In this document: piece by piece, positions 8,428 to 17,456 of the stretch
How the letters are laid out: each line of letters begins with the position of its first letter
Position numbering within the stretch: position 1 is the stretch's first letter
Assembly: GCF_017876295.1 (NCBI RefSeq)
Contig: NZ_JAGINT010000002.1
Span: forward strand, 2,914,001 to 2,978,000
From: Kribbella aluminosa
Lineage (GTDB): Bacteria; Actinomycetota; Actinomycetes; Propionibacteriales; Kribbellaceae
Direction of reading: 5' to 3'
DNA: 64,000 bases
Position numbers and translations under genes: made by a program
Notes under the pieces: model-generated
Told to the model about the DNA's origin: nothing
The model's input: the letters and a program-made list of their open reading frames with translations, nothing else
Databases searched by the model: none

Positions 8428-9234
8428 ATGCACAACCCGTCGCCCGGGCGGAACGAGTTGACCTGGGAGCAGGTTCAGGAGCGGTTCGCCTGTCCGCCGT
8501 GGCTCGCTGAGGCCCGGTTCGGTATCTGGGTGCACTGGGGATTCAAGGACGTCATCCATGAATGGAAGGCGGCCGAGCTCGACGGCGAGGGGACCTGGTG
8601 GGACGGGCTCGATCCGGCCGATCTCTACGGGCCTCCGCCCAGTCGCCTTACCGACGAGTGGATCGCCGGGATGGAGCAGCAGTGGGAGTTGCGGCGCACG
8701 CTGATCGAGATGCTGTTCGATATCATCAGCAAGAACGGCAACCTCCTGTTCAACGTCGAGCTGACGCCGGACGGCAAAGTTCCTGACGATCATCGTCCGA
8801 TCCTCGACGGCCTGGGCGCCTGGATCCGCACACACGCCGAGGCGATCTTCGCGAGTAATCCGTGGCACGTGTACGGAGACAACCAGGCGGCGAACACCGC
8901 GGTTCGGACCGTCGACAACGCGGACCTGGCCGGGGCAAAGGAACACACTGACGGGCACTTCAACGAACGGACGCTGGCCGGTGCGCCCTATCCTCACGAC
9001 GAGGTGCGCTTCACCACCCGGAACAATCATCTGTACGTCTTCGTCCTCAACCCGGAGGCGGGCGAGCTCGTGCTGCCTGCCCTCGGCCCGGACTCACCGC
9101 TCGGGCCGGAAGGGCCAGCAGCAGTCCGCCTGATCGGTAGCGAAGCTGTCATCGATCACCATGTCCACGACAACGGGCTGTCGCTCAGGGTCCCGCCGAG
9201 TGGGGGAGTCCTTACACCGCAGTCTTCGATCTGA
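8428..9234 (+). pseudogene. GH29 alpha-L-fucosidase with three in-frame internal deletions
   Basis: 268 residues remain of a protein that is 514 aa in its intact paralogue at 17453-18997. Aligned by eye, three blocks are missing and each junction keeps the frame: residues ~38-82 (after IWVHWG), ~97-196 (junction at a shared Asp) and ~234-329 (junction at a shared Arg). The lost parts include the His-His-Asp cluster near 118 and the catalytic nucleophile in LWFDG (Asp 249), so fucosidase activity is not expected. The C-terminus is also frameshifted: the expected SPYTAVFDL follows in another frame near 9213. ATG 8428 has GAGGA upstream. Confidence 0.8.
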
Positions 9235-9337
9235 TGCTGAGCGCCGGGAAGACGGTCGGTCCCACCTGATGCGGGACACCACGCCAGGTGCCGCAGCCCG
9301 TTGCTTCAACCTCATTGTCGCCGTTAGGGAGTCTTGC

Positions 9338-10393
9338 GTGACCGTCCAATTGGCCTCCGCCTGGAAAGGGTTCCACCACCAATCGACCGACGACGAGGGG
9401 TGGACCACTTTCTGGCGACTGGATCCTCGTGGTGAGAACCCTGACCTAGCTCGGTGGCACGGCGCCGACGACCGGGCGAAACGTCCTCCGATGCCGGCGC
9501 TCTGGTCGCGGGCCTGTACGCCGGCGGGTGTGCACGGCCGCTGGCGTACTGCGGCGCGTCACCTGCGGCTCGAGATCCGCGGAGACCCGGTGCCTGAGGG
9601 CACGATCGGATCGATCGATGTGCTGGTCGACGGCACGTTGCGCTCGCGCCGCCGGGTCGTCGAGGGTGAGCAACTGGTCGAGGTCGATCTGCCCGGGACG
9701 AGCTCCGAAATCGACGTCTGGCTGCCACACCTCGGAAAAGCGTCGGTCCGTGACCTCGCCTTCGACGCGCCGGCCGTTCCGCTGCGGCGAGACGGAGTCC
9801 GCTGGACGACGTACGGCAGCTCCATCACCCAAAGCGGAGCTGCTCCGGGGCCGTCGGAGACCTGGCCCGCTCTGGTCGCACGGGCGAACAACTGGGAGGC
9901 GTTCGCTCTCGGCCTCGGGGGCGAATGCCACCTCGACCCGGTCGCGGCCAGGGCGATCCGGGATACCCCCGCGGATCTCATCTCGCTCTGCATCGGCATC
10001 AACATCTACCTCAGCGGGACCTTCAGCGGGCGCACCCTTCCGGGACAGGTCGAGGCCTTTCTGACCACCGTGCGAGGACAACACCCCCGCACACCGATCG
10101 TCGTGATCACTCCGCTGGTGGCGCCGCTGCGAGAAGGGCAGCTGAACGCCGTCGATATGACCTTGGATGACGTCCGGTCCTGCGTGTCGCTGGGAGTCGG
10201 GTCGCTGGTCGACCGCGGCGATCATGCTCTCCACCTGGTCGACGGACGATCAGTCCTGTCAGCGTCCGACGCGCTCGCGCTATACGGCGACGACGTACAT
10301 CCGAGCGCCGCGGGCTACCAGCTCATCGCATCGCGGCTGACGCCGAGACTCGCGGGATACCTGTCGACTGGCGGGGCCGGGAAGCCGGTCTGA
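9338..10393 (+). CDS. SGNH/GDSL-type hydrolase (copy 1, intact)
   Basis: 351 aa. GTG 9338 is chosen because AGGGAG sits 6-7 bases upstream and the protein then aligns with its paralogue at 23715 from WTTFWRLDPR. An N-terminal beta-sandwich (~1-150) precedes the SGNH domain: block I with the nucleophile serine in YGSSITQ (~160), block II Gly in GLGGECHLD, block III Asn in CIGINIYL, and the Asp/His pair in GDDVHPSAAGY near the C-terminus. No signal peptide is seen. Such enzymes deacylate carbohydrates or other small esters; the substrate is unknown. A third, decayed copy lies at 19190-19480. Confidence 0.85.
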   Translation: MTVQLASAWKGFHHQSTDDEGWTTFWRLDPRGENPDLARWHGADDRAKRPPMPALWSRACTPAGVHGRWRTAARHLRLEIRGDPVPEGTIGSIDVLVDGTLRSRRRVVEGEQLVEVDLPGTSSEIDVWLPHLGKASVRDLAFDAPAVPLRRDGVRWTTYGSSITQSGAAPGPSETWPALVARANNWEAFALGLGGECHLDPVAARAIRDTPADLISLCIGINIYLSGTFSGRTLPGQVEAFLTTVRGQHPRTPIVVITPLVAPLREGQLNAVDMTLDDVRSCVSLGVGSLVDRGDHALHLVDGRSVLSASDALALYGDDVHPSAAGYQLIASRLTPRLAGYLSTGGAGKPV

Positions 10394-10428
10394 TCGCGCT
10401 GTAAGGGCGGAACGAGGAGGAAGAACAC

Positions 10429-11277
10429 GTGAACCAGAAGGTATCCAACTCCCAGCACGAGTCACGCGCGACGCGACTGGAGATCTACGACGGCCCGCTC
10501 GGACCTACGACGTTCACAGTGATGACGATGAACCTCTGGGGCTCCAACCACTGGGACGAACGTCGGGAGGGGGTGGCCGCCCTGATGCGGGCTCGCAGGC
10601 CAGATGTGCTTTGTGTGCAGGAACTCACGGCCTGGTCGCGGCAAGTGATCGACGAGTCCCTGGTCGGCCACCGGCGGGCAGAGGGGCCGCATCCCGGCTG
10701 GGAACGAGCAAGCAACATCTGGTGGCGTGCAGATCTGTTCGAGTGCGAGGGCCAAGGGGTCGAAGACATCGATGAACTCGGGGACCATCGCGGCTTGTTC
10801 TGGGTTCGCTTGCGTCCCCTTACCGGGCCCGACCGTGATGTCGTCGTCGCGACGGCGCACCTCACCTGGCAAGGCGATACGGCGGAGCTCCACGACCTGC
10901 GTAACCGCCGGGTGCCGCAAGCCCGCCAGATCTGCGAGCATCTGGACCGCCTCGCGGCGGGCGGACCGGTAGTCTTCAGCGCCGACCTCAACGACGTGTC
11001 GCCGGCACAGTACGCGATGGCCGGCCGTGGTTTCTGTGACGCATGGGCGGCTCTGGGGCAAGGTATGCCCGCTACATCGCCGGTGCCTGCTTCGCTCAGC
11101 TACGGCGGCCTGTGGGATGTGTCGAAACAGCTTGTGCGTGTGGCGACCGGGTTCGACGTGCAGTTCTCAAAGGGCGCTGTCCGGGTACGCGGTGCGGAGG
11201 TGGTCGACTTCTACCACCTGGGCCGAGCGGTCTCAGACCACTTCCCGGTGCAGGCCACGTACACCTTGGGCATCTGA
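10429..11277 (+). CDS. Endonuclease/exonuclease/phosphatase (EEP) family protein
   Basis: 282 aa. EEP-fold motifs in order: TMNLWGSNHW, CVQELTAW (Glu metal ligand), VATAHLTW, FSADLNDVSP and SDHFPVQATY (catalytic Asp-His). There is no signal peptide, so it is probably cytoplasmic. The family cuts phosphodiesters in nucleic acids, inositol phosphates or sphingomyelin-like lipids. Its place behind an SGNH esterase in a sugar locus suggests a phosphodiester in the glycan or its anchor, by inference. GTG 10429 follows GAGGAGG. A second EEP domain is fused to the GH20 protein at 44.8-47.5 kb. Confidence 0.8.
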   Translation: MNQKVSNSQHESRATRLEIYDGPLGPTTFTVMTMNLWGSNHWDERREGVAALMRARRPDVLCVQELTAWSRQVIDESLVGHRRAEGPHPGWERASNIWWRADLFECEGQGVEDIDELGDHRGLFWVRLRPLTGPDRDVVVATAHLTWQGDTAELHDLRNRRVPQARQICEHLDRLAAGGPVVFSADLNDVSPAQYAMAGRGFCDAWAALGQGMPATSPVPASLSYGGLWDVSKQLVRVATGFDVQFSKGAVRVRGAEVVDFYHLGRAVSDHFPVQATYTLGI

Positions 11278-11335
11278 ACGTTGTTATGCCTACCAAAGCG
11301 CCGCACCCTGCCGCGCGCACACCTGGCACGGCATC

Positions 11336-11412
11336 GATGCAGCCTCTTGACGACCTCGATCAATTACGTAACGATGATGCCTAATCGTATTTAGTAGGTC
11401 TAACTACCGAAA
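11336..11412 (+). promoter_or_regulatory. Duplicated promoter region with GTAG-N6-CTAC operator (copy A)
   Basis: Begins with GATGCAGCCTCTTGACGACC, identical to 13518-13537, and carries TTGACG (11347-11352) as a -35 box. TAGTAGGTCTAACTACC at 11392-11408 is the operator-like repeat; copy B has two differences. It stands before a permease remnant and the Tat-exported protein, and may still drive the latter. Confidence 0.5.
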
Positions 11413-11535
11413 TCACGCTGAACCCGATCGCGTACGTCGCGGGGAACGCGCGGGACAGGCCGGCACGATCCGCGCGGCACGCTCGGACAGCGTCTGAACA
11501 CGGTCTCGATCGTGGTGCTCAGTGCGATTGCACCG
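11413..11535 (+). pseudogene. Remnant of the 5' end of a MalG/LplC-type permease gene
   Basis: Between the duplicated promoter and the Tat-exported protein lies sequence matching the start of the intact permease at 13657. The segment ACACGGTCTCGATCGTGGTG, followed by CTCAGTGCGATTGC, repeats that gene around 13795-13828 almost base for base, and the preceding part matches its arginine-rich leader. About 100 bp of the leader and everything after the first membrane segment are missing. It is best read as the left edge of a duplication whose importer genes were deleted. Confidence 0.65.
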
Positions 11536-11722
11536 AACTGCCGGTGCCGCACCGAGGTATCTCAATCGGCACGAGGGACACCGCGAAGCGGAGAGCAATG
11601 CCGGTCGGCCTTGCCTCGCTGAGTCGCAGCAACGGATGCGAGGAGACGCGCGACATGCATCTGCGCGAAGGCGCGCGCGGTCTTTCATTCCCACAGAGAG
11701 CAAGAGATCGGAGAAGGGCAGT

Positions 11723-13294
11723 ATGAACGTTGAGCGACCGAAAGGCGCCCTCGGATTGAGTCGGCGCAGGTTGTTACAGGGCTCTGTGGCCGCAGCTACC
11801 GGACTTGCGTTCGCGGGTGCGATGGCGGATCCATCTGCGGCATCACCACAGCCGTCGGGATTGTCCGTTGGTGATCGTGCGTTCCTCGAACGTGGCTTGC
11901 AGCACCTGGCGTGGATCGCCACGCCAAACGCGACGACCGCCACCGGAGCCGCGCTGCCGTATCCCAGTGCAGAGCAGTTCAACGGCTCTGGCTTCACTGG
12001 CCCGTGCTACTACACCGCAGGCCCAGATGACATGTACAGCACAGACTACGAACGGCGGTTGGATACGCGCTTGTGGGCCGCCGCACAGTTCCCGGCCGGC
12101 CGGCAGCAGCAGGGACAGCCACCGAGCAGCGGCGGGATCGTCGGCCCGCCGCAACCGGGTGAGCAGTTGCTCTCTCCGACGATGCGTGCCGATCGGGACA
12201 ACTTCTTCTCCGCCTGCTTCGGCGACGAGGAGCGATACTCCGAGGACCTGGTCGGGTGGCTGAAGCAGTACTACGACCTGTTGCGCGAGCAATCTCCGGA
12301 TACCCTGGTCTACAACAACCAGTGGACCAACGAGTGGACCGACGACCAACTGCGTCACTATATCCAGACCTGTCACCCCGACCTGCTGTCTTGGGACCGG
12401 TACTACTTCTCCCGGATCAATCAGTTTTCCAATGGGAGCGTCACTCCTCTCTACGATGGCACCTATCGCTATCGCCGGCTGGCTCGAGAGGGTCTGGACG
12501 GCACCGGTGCGTATCCGATCAACTTCGGCCAGTACACCCAGGGCTACACCGGACCCGCGGGACCGTACATCCTGTCGGAGTCGCAGCTGGCAGTGGTGCC
12601 GTACGTGAGTTGGGCGATGGGAGCCAAACTCCTCAATCTGTTCCGTTGGACCTGGCAAACCAGTCCCGCCAATGTCTTCTTGCTCAACGACTCCGACGGG
12701 CGGTTGACGCCGATCTACGACGTGTACGCCGCACTCAATGCCGAGATGCAGCGGTTCAGCCCGTACCTGGTCCGGTTGCAGACCAATGAGGTCAGCATCA
12801 AGCGCGGATCGTATGATCCGGCAGCCCCTAAACCGACGCCGAAGAGTCAGGTCCCGGACTGGACGGCAGGAGCGGATCCGTGCAGCCGGATTTGCGGACT
12901 CGACGTGACCAATATCGGTGGGTCCAACGGCGGGCTTCCCGGCGACGTGCTGATCGGCAGCTTCCAGACTTTGCCCGGGCTACGAGCCGCCGAGCGCAAT
13001 CACTGGGTCGACTCTGATGGTTCGGCGTTCATGCTGGTCAACGCTCTGACCCAACCAAACATCGACTCAACGTCTTCCACCGGCACCGGCGGCCGCAGCA
13101 TCGACACCCGGCAGCGGATCCGAGTCACGCTGGACCTCGGCGCCGAGGAGTCCCGTCTGGCGCATGGCCTGTATCAGATCGATGGCGGCCACAGTCACGC
13201 CGAGCTTGTCCGGCTTCAGCGAGCAGGAGAGTCGAGGTTCACTTTCGACGTCGAACTGGGCGGTGGACGGGGGGCGCTCTTCATCTGGAGTTGA
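11723..13294 (+). CDS. Uncharacterised Tat-exported protein, possible new glycoside hydrolase (copy 1)
   Basis: 523 aa. ATG 11723 has GAGAAGGG upstream and gives a twin-arginine signal (LSRRRLLQGSVAAATGLAFAG). I do not recognise the family. The body reads like a (beta/alpha)8 enzyme: alternating segments such as SPDTLVYNNQWTNEWTDDQL, CHPDLLSWDRYYF and ILSESQLAVVPYVSWAMGAK, with conserved Asp, Glu and aromatic residues also kept in the paralogue at 22180 and in part in the remnant at 19028. A small beta-rich C-terminal domain follows (~400-523) and both paralogues end in FIWS. It always neighbours GH29 and SGNH genes here, so it probably acts outside the cell on the same glycan. Confidence 0.6.
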   Translation: MNVERPKGALGLSRRRLLQGSVAAATGLAFAGAMADPSAASPQPSGLSVGDRAFLERGLQHLAWIATPNATTATGAALPYPSAEQFNGSGFTGPCYYTAGPDDMYSTDYERRLDTRLWAAAQFPAGRQQQGQPPSSGGIVGPPQPGEQLLSPTMRADRDNFFSACFGDEERYSEDLVGWLKQYYDLLREQSPDTLVYNNQWTNEWTDDQLRHYIQTCHPDLLSWDRYYFSRINQFSNGSVTPLYDGTYRYRRLAREGLDGTGAYPINFGQYTQGYTGPAGPYILSESQLAVVPYVSWAMGAKLLNLFRWTWQTSPANVFLLNDSDGRLTPIYDVYAALNAEMQRFSPYLVRLQTNEVSIKRGSYDPAAPKPTPKSQVPDWTAGADPCSRICGLDVTNIGGSNGGLPGDVLIGSFQTLPGLRAAERNHWVDSDGSAFMLVNALTQPNIDSTSSTGTGGRSIDTRQRIRVTLDLGAEESRLAHGLYQIDGGHSHAELVRLQRAGESRFTFDVELGGGRGALFIWS

Positions 13295-13517
13295 TCACCC
13301 AGGCGGCGATCGAGCGGGCGACCGGGGTCCGGGAAGGCAAGCGTCAGGTCAAGGACCCTGGCCGCCGCGGTGGCCGTTGATGTGGACGCTCACCACGCAG
13401 CGTGCGGGACATCATCGGCATCACGACGGTCCCGCCCGGCACGGCGGCAGCCACAGACCGGTGCGGCATCAAGCACGAGGGGACGTCGAAGCACGCCCAG
13501 GATCGAAGCAGAGCGGC

Positions 13518-13596
13518 GATGCAGCCTCTTGACGACCCCGGTCAAATTACGCAACTCTAGTTAATATTTCTCATTGAGTAGGTCTAGCTACCGAAT
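13518..13596 (+). promoter_or_regulatory. Promoter region with GTAG-N6-CTAC operator (copy B)
   Basis: Twin of 11336-11412. TTGACG lies at 13529-13534, an AT-rich stretch follows, and the operator-like GAGTAGGTCTAGCTACC is at 13576-13592, about 65 bp before the first permease start. It should drive the importer-GH29 operon. The gap 13295-13517 before it holds no recognisable gene. Confidence 0.55.
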
Positions 13597-13656
13597 TCGA
13601 GCACCGGATTCGGCACCCGCTGCAACGCGCGGACCGCCGACAGGGAGTTGTGATAG

Positions 13657-14652
13657 GTGAAGACGCAGGAGCGCTCCGAACCGGTAGCCGCGATGCCACA
13701 CGACGCCGAGCATCGGTCGCGCGCGACCTCCCGAACGTCGCAGGGCTCAGCCAGAGCGAGCAAGATCCGCGAGCCGCGGTCGGATCGGCTTCTGAACATG
13801 GTCTCGATCGTGGTGCTCAGTGCGATTGCGGTCTCGATCGTGTATCCGTTCGTCTACATCGCGAGCGCGTCGTTGAGCGATCCGGACGCGGTGAACTCGG
13901 GCCGGGTCGTGCTGTGGCCGGTCGGGTTCAACCTGGATGCCTACTTGGCGATCCTGCACTACCCGGACGTCGTCCGCGGGTTCGTGAACTCGTTGATCTA
14001 TTCGGGTTCGGTGATGGTTCTCGGTACGGCGATCGTCATCGCCGGCGGGTACGCGCTCTCGCGGGCGGACCTGCCGGGGCGCAGGTTGTTCATGGTTCTC
14101 TTCGTCGTCACCATGCTCTTCTCGGGCGGGATGATTCCGCTCTACCTGGTGATCCAGCGGCTGGGGATCCTGAACACGATGTGGGCGATGGTGCTTCCCA
14201 GCTGCATGAGTGTCTGGCAGCTGATCATGACCCGGACCTACTTTCAGGTGACGGTGCCGAAGGAGTTGCTCGAGTGCTCCCAGCTCGACGGTGCGACGGA
14301 CTTCGGCTTCTTCTTCCGGATCGTGGTCCCGCTGGCCAAGCCACTGATCGCGGTGAACTGCCTGTTGTTCGCGGTGGCCACCTGGAACGGATACTTCAAC
14401 GCGCTGATCTACCTCAATGACCCGCACCTGTACCCGCTGCAGTTGGTGATGCGGAACATCCTGCTGGAGAACAGCTACGACCCGTCCAAGCTCACCAACG
14501 TCGACCCGAGCCGGCTCGTCCAGGCGCAACAGTTGGCGGGGAAGCTCAAGTACGCGTTGATCATCATCGCGTCCATTCCACCTCTGGTGGCCTACCCCTT
14601 CGTGCAGAAGCACTTTGTCAAGGGCATGATGATCGGCTCGCTGAAAGGCTGA
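13657..14652 (+). CDS. Carbohydrate ABC transporter permease, LplC/YtcP type
   Basis: 331 aa. A basic cytoplasmic leader (~1-45) is followed by six hydrophobic segments. The EAA loop (KELLECSQLDGATDFGFFFRIVVPLAKP region) and the C-terminus KHFVKGMMIGSLKG are typical of the LplC/YtcP branch, which imports oligosaccharides such as aldotetraouronic acid in firmicutes. GTG 13657 has AGGGAG nine bases upstream. First gene of a four-gene operon: two permeases, binding protein, GH29. A truncated copy of its start lies at 11413-11535. Confidence 0.88.
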   Translation: MKTQERSEPVAAMPHDAEHRSRATSRTSQGSARASKIREPRSDRLLNMVSIVVLSAIAVSIVYPFVYIASASLSDPDAVNSGRVVLWPVGFNLDAYLAILHYPDVVRGFVNSLIYSGSVMVLGTAIVIAGGYALSRADLPGRRLFMVLFVVTMLFSGGMIPLYLVIQRLGILNTMWAMVLPSCMSVWQLIMTRTYFQVTVPKELLECSQLDGATDFGFFFRIVVPLAKPLIAVNCLLFAVATWNGYFNALIYLNDPHLYPLQLVMRNILLENSYDPSKLTNVDPSRLVQAQQLAGKLKYALIIIASIPPLVAYPFVQKHFVKGMMIGSLKG

Positions 14653-14657
14653 CGACG

Positions 14658-15653
14658 ATGGCTGAACCGACGACCAACTTCGTCGACACCCTGCGAGTCG
14701 ACGACAACGCCCGTCAACGGCGCCGACGGAGGGTCAAACCGCAGTTGCCGTTGGCAACGCGGATCCTTCGGGCGTGGCGTCTCTACGTACTGCTCGCACC
14801 GGCGCTGATCTGGGTGCTCGTCTTCTGCTACTGGCCGATGTACGGCGTACAGATCGCGTTCCGGGACTTCTCACCGGCGACCGGACTGACCGGTGGCCCG
14901 TGGGTCGGATTCGAGCACTTCACCCGGTTCGTCACCAGCTACCAGTTCGGACTGGTGCTGAAGAACACGCTTATTCTGCACCTGTACGAACTGGCTGTCG
15001 GTTTCCCGGCGCCGATCATCCTCGCCCTCGTGCTGAACGCGGTTCGGCAGAAGTACTTCAGCCGGGCGGTGCAGTTGATCACCTACGCGCCGAACTTCAT
15101 CTCGGTCGTCGTGGTCGTCGGCATCATGGTGATGCTGCTGGATCCGCAGGCCGGCGCGGTCAACAGCCTGGTGAATCTGTTCGGTGCTCCATCGGTCAAC
15201 TTCATGGGCCAGGCAGGGTGGTTCCGGCACCTCTACGTGTTCTCGGGCGTGTGGCAGACCGCCGGCTTCTCCGCGATCATCTACCTCGCAGCCTTGAGTT
15301 CGGTGCCACCGGAACTGCACGAAGCGGCCCGGGTCGACGGTGCGAGCCGGTTGCGCCGGATCTGGCACCTCGATCTGCCCGCGATCCTGCCGATCGCGGT
15401 CATCCTGCTGATCCTCAACATCGGAAACATCCTCAACGTCGGCTTCGAGAAGGTGCTGCTGATGCAGAACCCGCTCAATCTCGACGTCTCCCAGGTGATC
15501 GGCACCTACGTGTACCAGGTCGGGCTCAAGGCCCCGATTCCGCAGTACTCCTACGCGACGGCCATCGGTCTGTTCAACAGTGTGGTCGGCGTGCTCCTGC
15601 TCGTGATCGTCAACCAGATGGCCAGGCGGATCGCCAAGGCCGGACTCTTCTGA
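14658..15653 (+). CDS. Carbohydrate ABC transporter permease, LplB type
   Basis: 331 aa with six hydrophobic segments after a basic leader, an EAA loop (ELHEAARVDGASRLRRIWHLDLPAI region) and the LplB-like end NQMARRIAKAGLF. It begins five bases after the upstream permease stop, so the two are probably translated together. It forms the channel with the LplC-type partner. No ATPase gene is present nearby. Confidence 0.88.
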   Translation: MAEPTTNFVDTLRVDDNARQRRRRRVKPQLPLATRILRAWRLYVLLAPALIWVLVFCYWPMYGVQIAFRDFSPATGLTGGPWVGFEHFTRFVTSYQFGLVLKNTLILHLYELAVGFPAPIILALVLNAVRQKYFSRAVQLITYAPNFISVVVVVGIMVMLLDPQAGAVNSLVNLFGAPSVNFMGQAGWFRHLYVFSGVWQTAGFSAIIYLAALSSVPPELHEAARVDGASRLRRIWHLDLPAILPIAVILLILNIGNILNVGFEKVLLMQNPLNLDVSQVIGTYVYQVGLKAPIPQYSYATAIGLFNSVVGVLLLVIVNQMARRIAKAGLF

Positions 15654-15683
15654 GGCATCCCCCGCACCGAAAAAGGACATGGC

Positions 15684-17456
15684 ATGTACAACCCAATGCT
15701 CACCCGGCGGCGCATGCTCCGGAATCTCGCCGCGGCGGGCGCTACGGCTGCCGCCGGTGCTGCGGCACTGGCTGCCTGCAGCGGAGGTTCTGGTGCCAAG
15801 GCAACAAAGGCCGGCGCGAACTACAAGCCGGGTAGCGCCGGGCTGAAGGTGAAACTCGGCCCCGAGGTCGAGGGCGTGCTATATCCGGATCCGTTCGACT
15901 CGCCCAGGGTCAGGACTTTCGAGAGGTTCGCCGACGGCTCGAAGAGCTTCCGCGTGGTCGGCCCCACCTATCCCGGGCTGGACTATGCAACCAACAGCTT
16001 TGCGCAGTGGCTGGAGAAGGCGACCGGTGTCAAGGTTCAGTACGACGTCGTGCCGGGGGGAGAGGAGGGGAGGCCGAAGATCAACGCGATGATCAGCTCT
16101 GGCAACCTCCCGGACGCATTCCTGAACGGGCTCAACCAGTACTTCACCCGCTCCGAGGTCGCGCTGTACGGCCAGCAGGGACTGTTCATGCCGACAGACC
16201 AGCTGATCGACGAGAACTGCCCGGAACACCTGGATCTGTTCAAGTTCCGGCCTGAACTGCGTCCGTACCTCACAGCACCGGACGGCAAGATGTACGGCTT
16301 CGGCTACACCAGCGAGTGCTACCACTGCTTCAGCGCAGGTGTCCGGATGTGGGTTGACCAGGAGTGGCTGGACAAGCTCGGCCTGGAGCACCCGAAGACG
16401 AGCGACGATCTGCACGCGATGCTGGTTGCATTCCGGGATCGGAATCCCTCCGGCCTCTCCGGCACGATCCCGATGAGCGACGCTCGCCCAAGTGCCATCG
16501 GCGGGGCGGACGGCGGCGGCATGATCAACTACCTGCTATCGGCGTTCACCTACCCGGCTGAGAACTACATCGACAAGCAGGGCGACAACCTGCTGTTCAC
16601 ACCCGTGCAGGACAGCTATCGCGAGGGTCTGAAGTGGATCCGGACATTGTTCGCCGAAAAGCTGATCGACCCGAACGCCTTCACCCAGACTCCGGCGCAG
16701 CTCAAGGGCAAGCTGATGAATGCCAAGGGGCCGCTGGTCGGCGCGCACTACGCCTACTCGACCGTCGTCGACTTCGATCCGAGTCCCCACAGCATGTTCC
16801 ACAAGATGGCGCCGTTGGCACCGGTGACCGGTCCGGACGGCAAGGCCTACATCCCGTGGCGGCATGAGCCGTACGCCAGCAATGGACTCGTCATCAGCAG
16901 CAAGTGCCAAGACCCGGTCGCGATGGCGCGCTGGGCCGACGCCATGATCGGTGTCTACGGCACACTTTCCCAGTGGCAGGGCCCACAGGGAGGTAAGAAC
17001 AACACCTTCAGCTGGGCCGCGAAGGGCGACAAGGGTATCGACGGCAGGCAGGCGACCTGGGCGACCAAACAGGTCGATCCGGACCAGAAGAATACCGGAT
17101 GGTGGAGCTACGGGCCGATCAACAATCTGGTGGACGTCCGGCACAGCCAGTCCGCTGACCCGGCCAAGTCGCTCGAGCCCACGTTGTACCGGTTCGGCAG
17201 GTTGTACGAACCGTTTGCCATCAGCAAGGATCGGTACTTCAGCGAGCCGATCTACACGGCCGACCAGGCATCTCAGCTGAGCGAAGTGGAGACCAACCTG
17301 GCGAACCACCTTGCGCAGTCGACCGCTCAATTCTGCCTCGGTCAGCTTGACATCAACGACGACGGCGCGTGGCAGCGGTACAAGGAGAAGTTCAAGCAGA
17401 TCGGCTCGGAGAAGTATCTGCAGATCCAGTCCGATGCGATGAAGGCCTCCAAGTGA
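15684..17456 (+). CDS. Tat-type lipoprotein, LipO/LplA-like solute-binding protein
   Basis: 590 aa, long for a sugar-binding protein but normal for the LplA/YtcQ group that pairs with LplB/LplC permeases. The N-terminus has twin arginines (TRRRMLRNL), an Ala-rich hydrophobic stretch and the lipobox LAAC near residue 30, so it should be exported folded and lipid-anchored. It should capture a complex oligosaccharide. Its stop codon overlaps the GTG start of the GH29 gene by four bases, which ties import to defucosylation. Confidence 0.88.
   Translation: MYNPMLTRRRMLRNLAAAGATAAAGAAALAACSGGSGAKATKAGANYKPGSAGLKVKLGPEVEGVLYPDPFDSPRVRTFERFADGSKSFRVVGPTYPGLDYATNSFAQWLEKATGVKVQYDVVPGGEEGRPKINAMISSGNLPDAFLNGLNQYFTRSEVALYGQQGLFMPTDQLIDENCPEHLDLFKFRPELRPYLTAPDGKMYGFGYTSECYHCFSAGVRMWVDQEWLDKLGLEHPKTSDDLHAMLVAFRDRNPSGLSGTIPMSDARPSAIGGADGGGMINYLLSAFTYPAENYIDKQGDNLLFTPVQDSYREGLKWIRTLFAEKLIDPNAFTQTPAQLKGKLMNAKGPLVGAHYAYSTVVDFDPSPHSMFHKMAPLAPVTGPDGKAYIPWRHEPYASNGLVISSKCQDPVAMARWADAMIGVYGTLSQWQGPQGGKNNTFSWAAKGDKGIDGRQATWATKQVDPDQKNTGWWSYGPINNLVDVRHSQSADPAKSLEPTLYRFGRLYEPFAISKDRYFSEPIYTADQASQLSEVETNLANHLAQSTAQFCLGQLDINDDGAWQRYKEKFKQIGSEKYLQIQSDAMKASK

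Noticed and set aside
11395..13592. Possible DasR (GlcNAc regulator) sites because of GGTCTAG in the operators
   Set aside because: The DasR consensus is a longer symmetric ACTGGTCTAGACCACT-like site; only the centre matches and the other five sites lack it.
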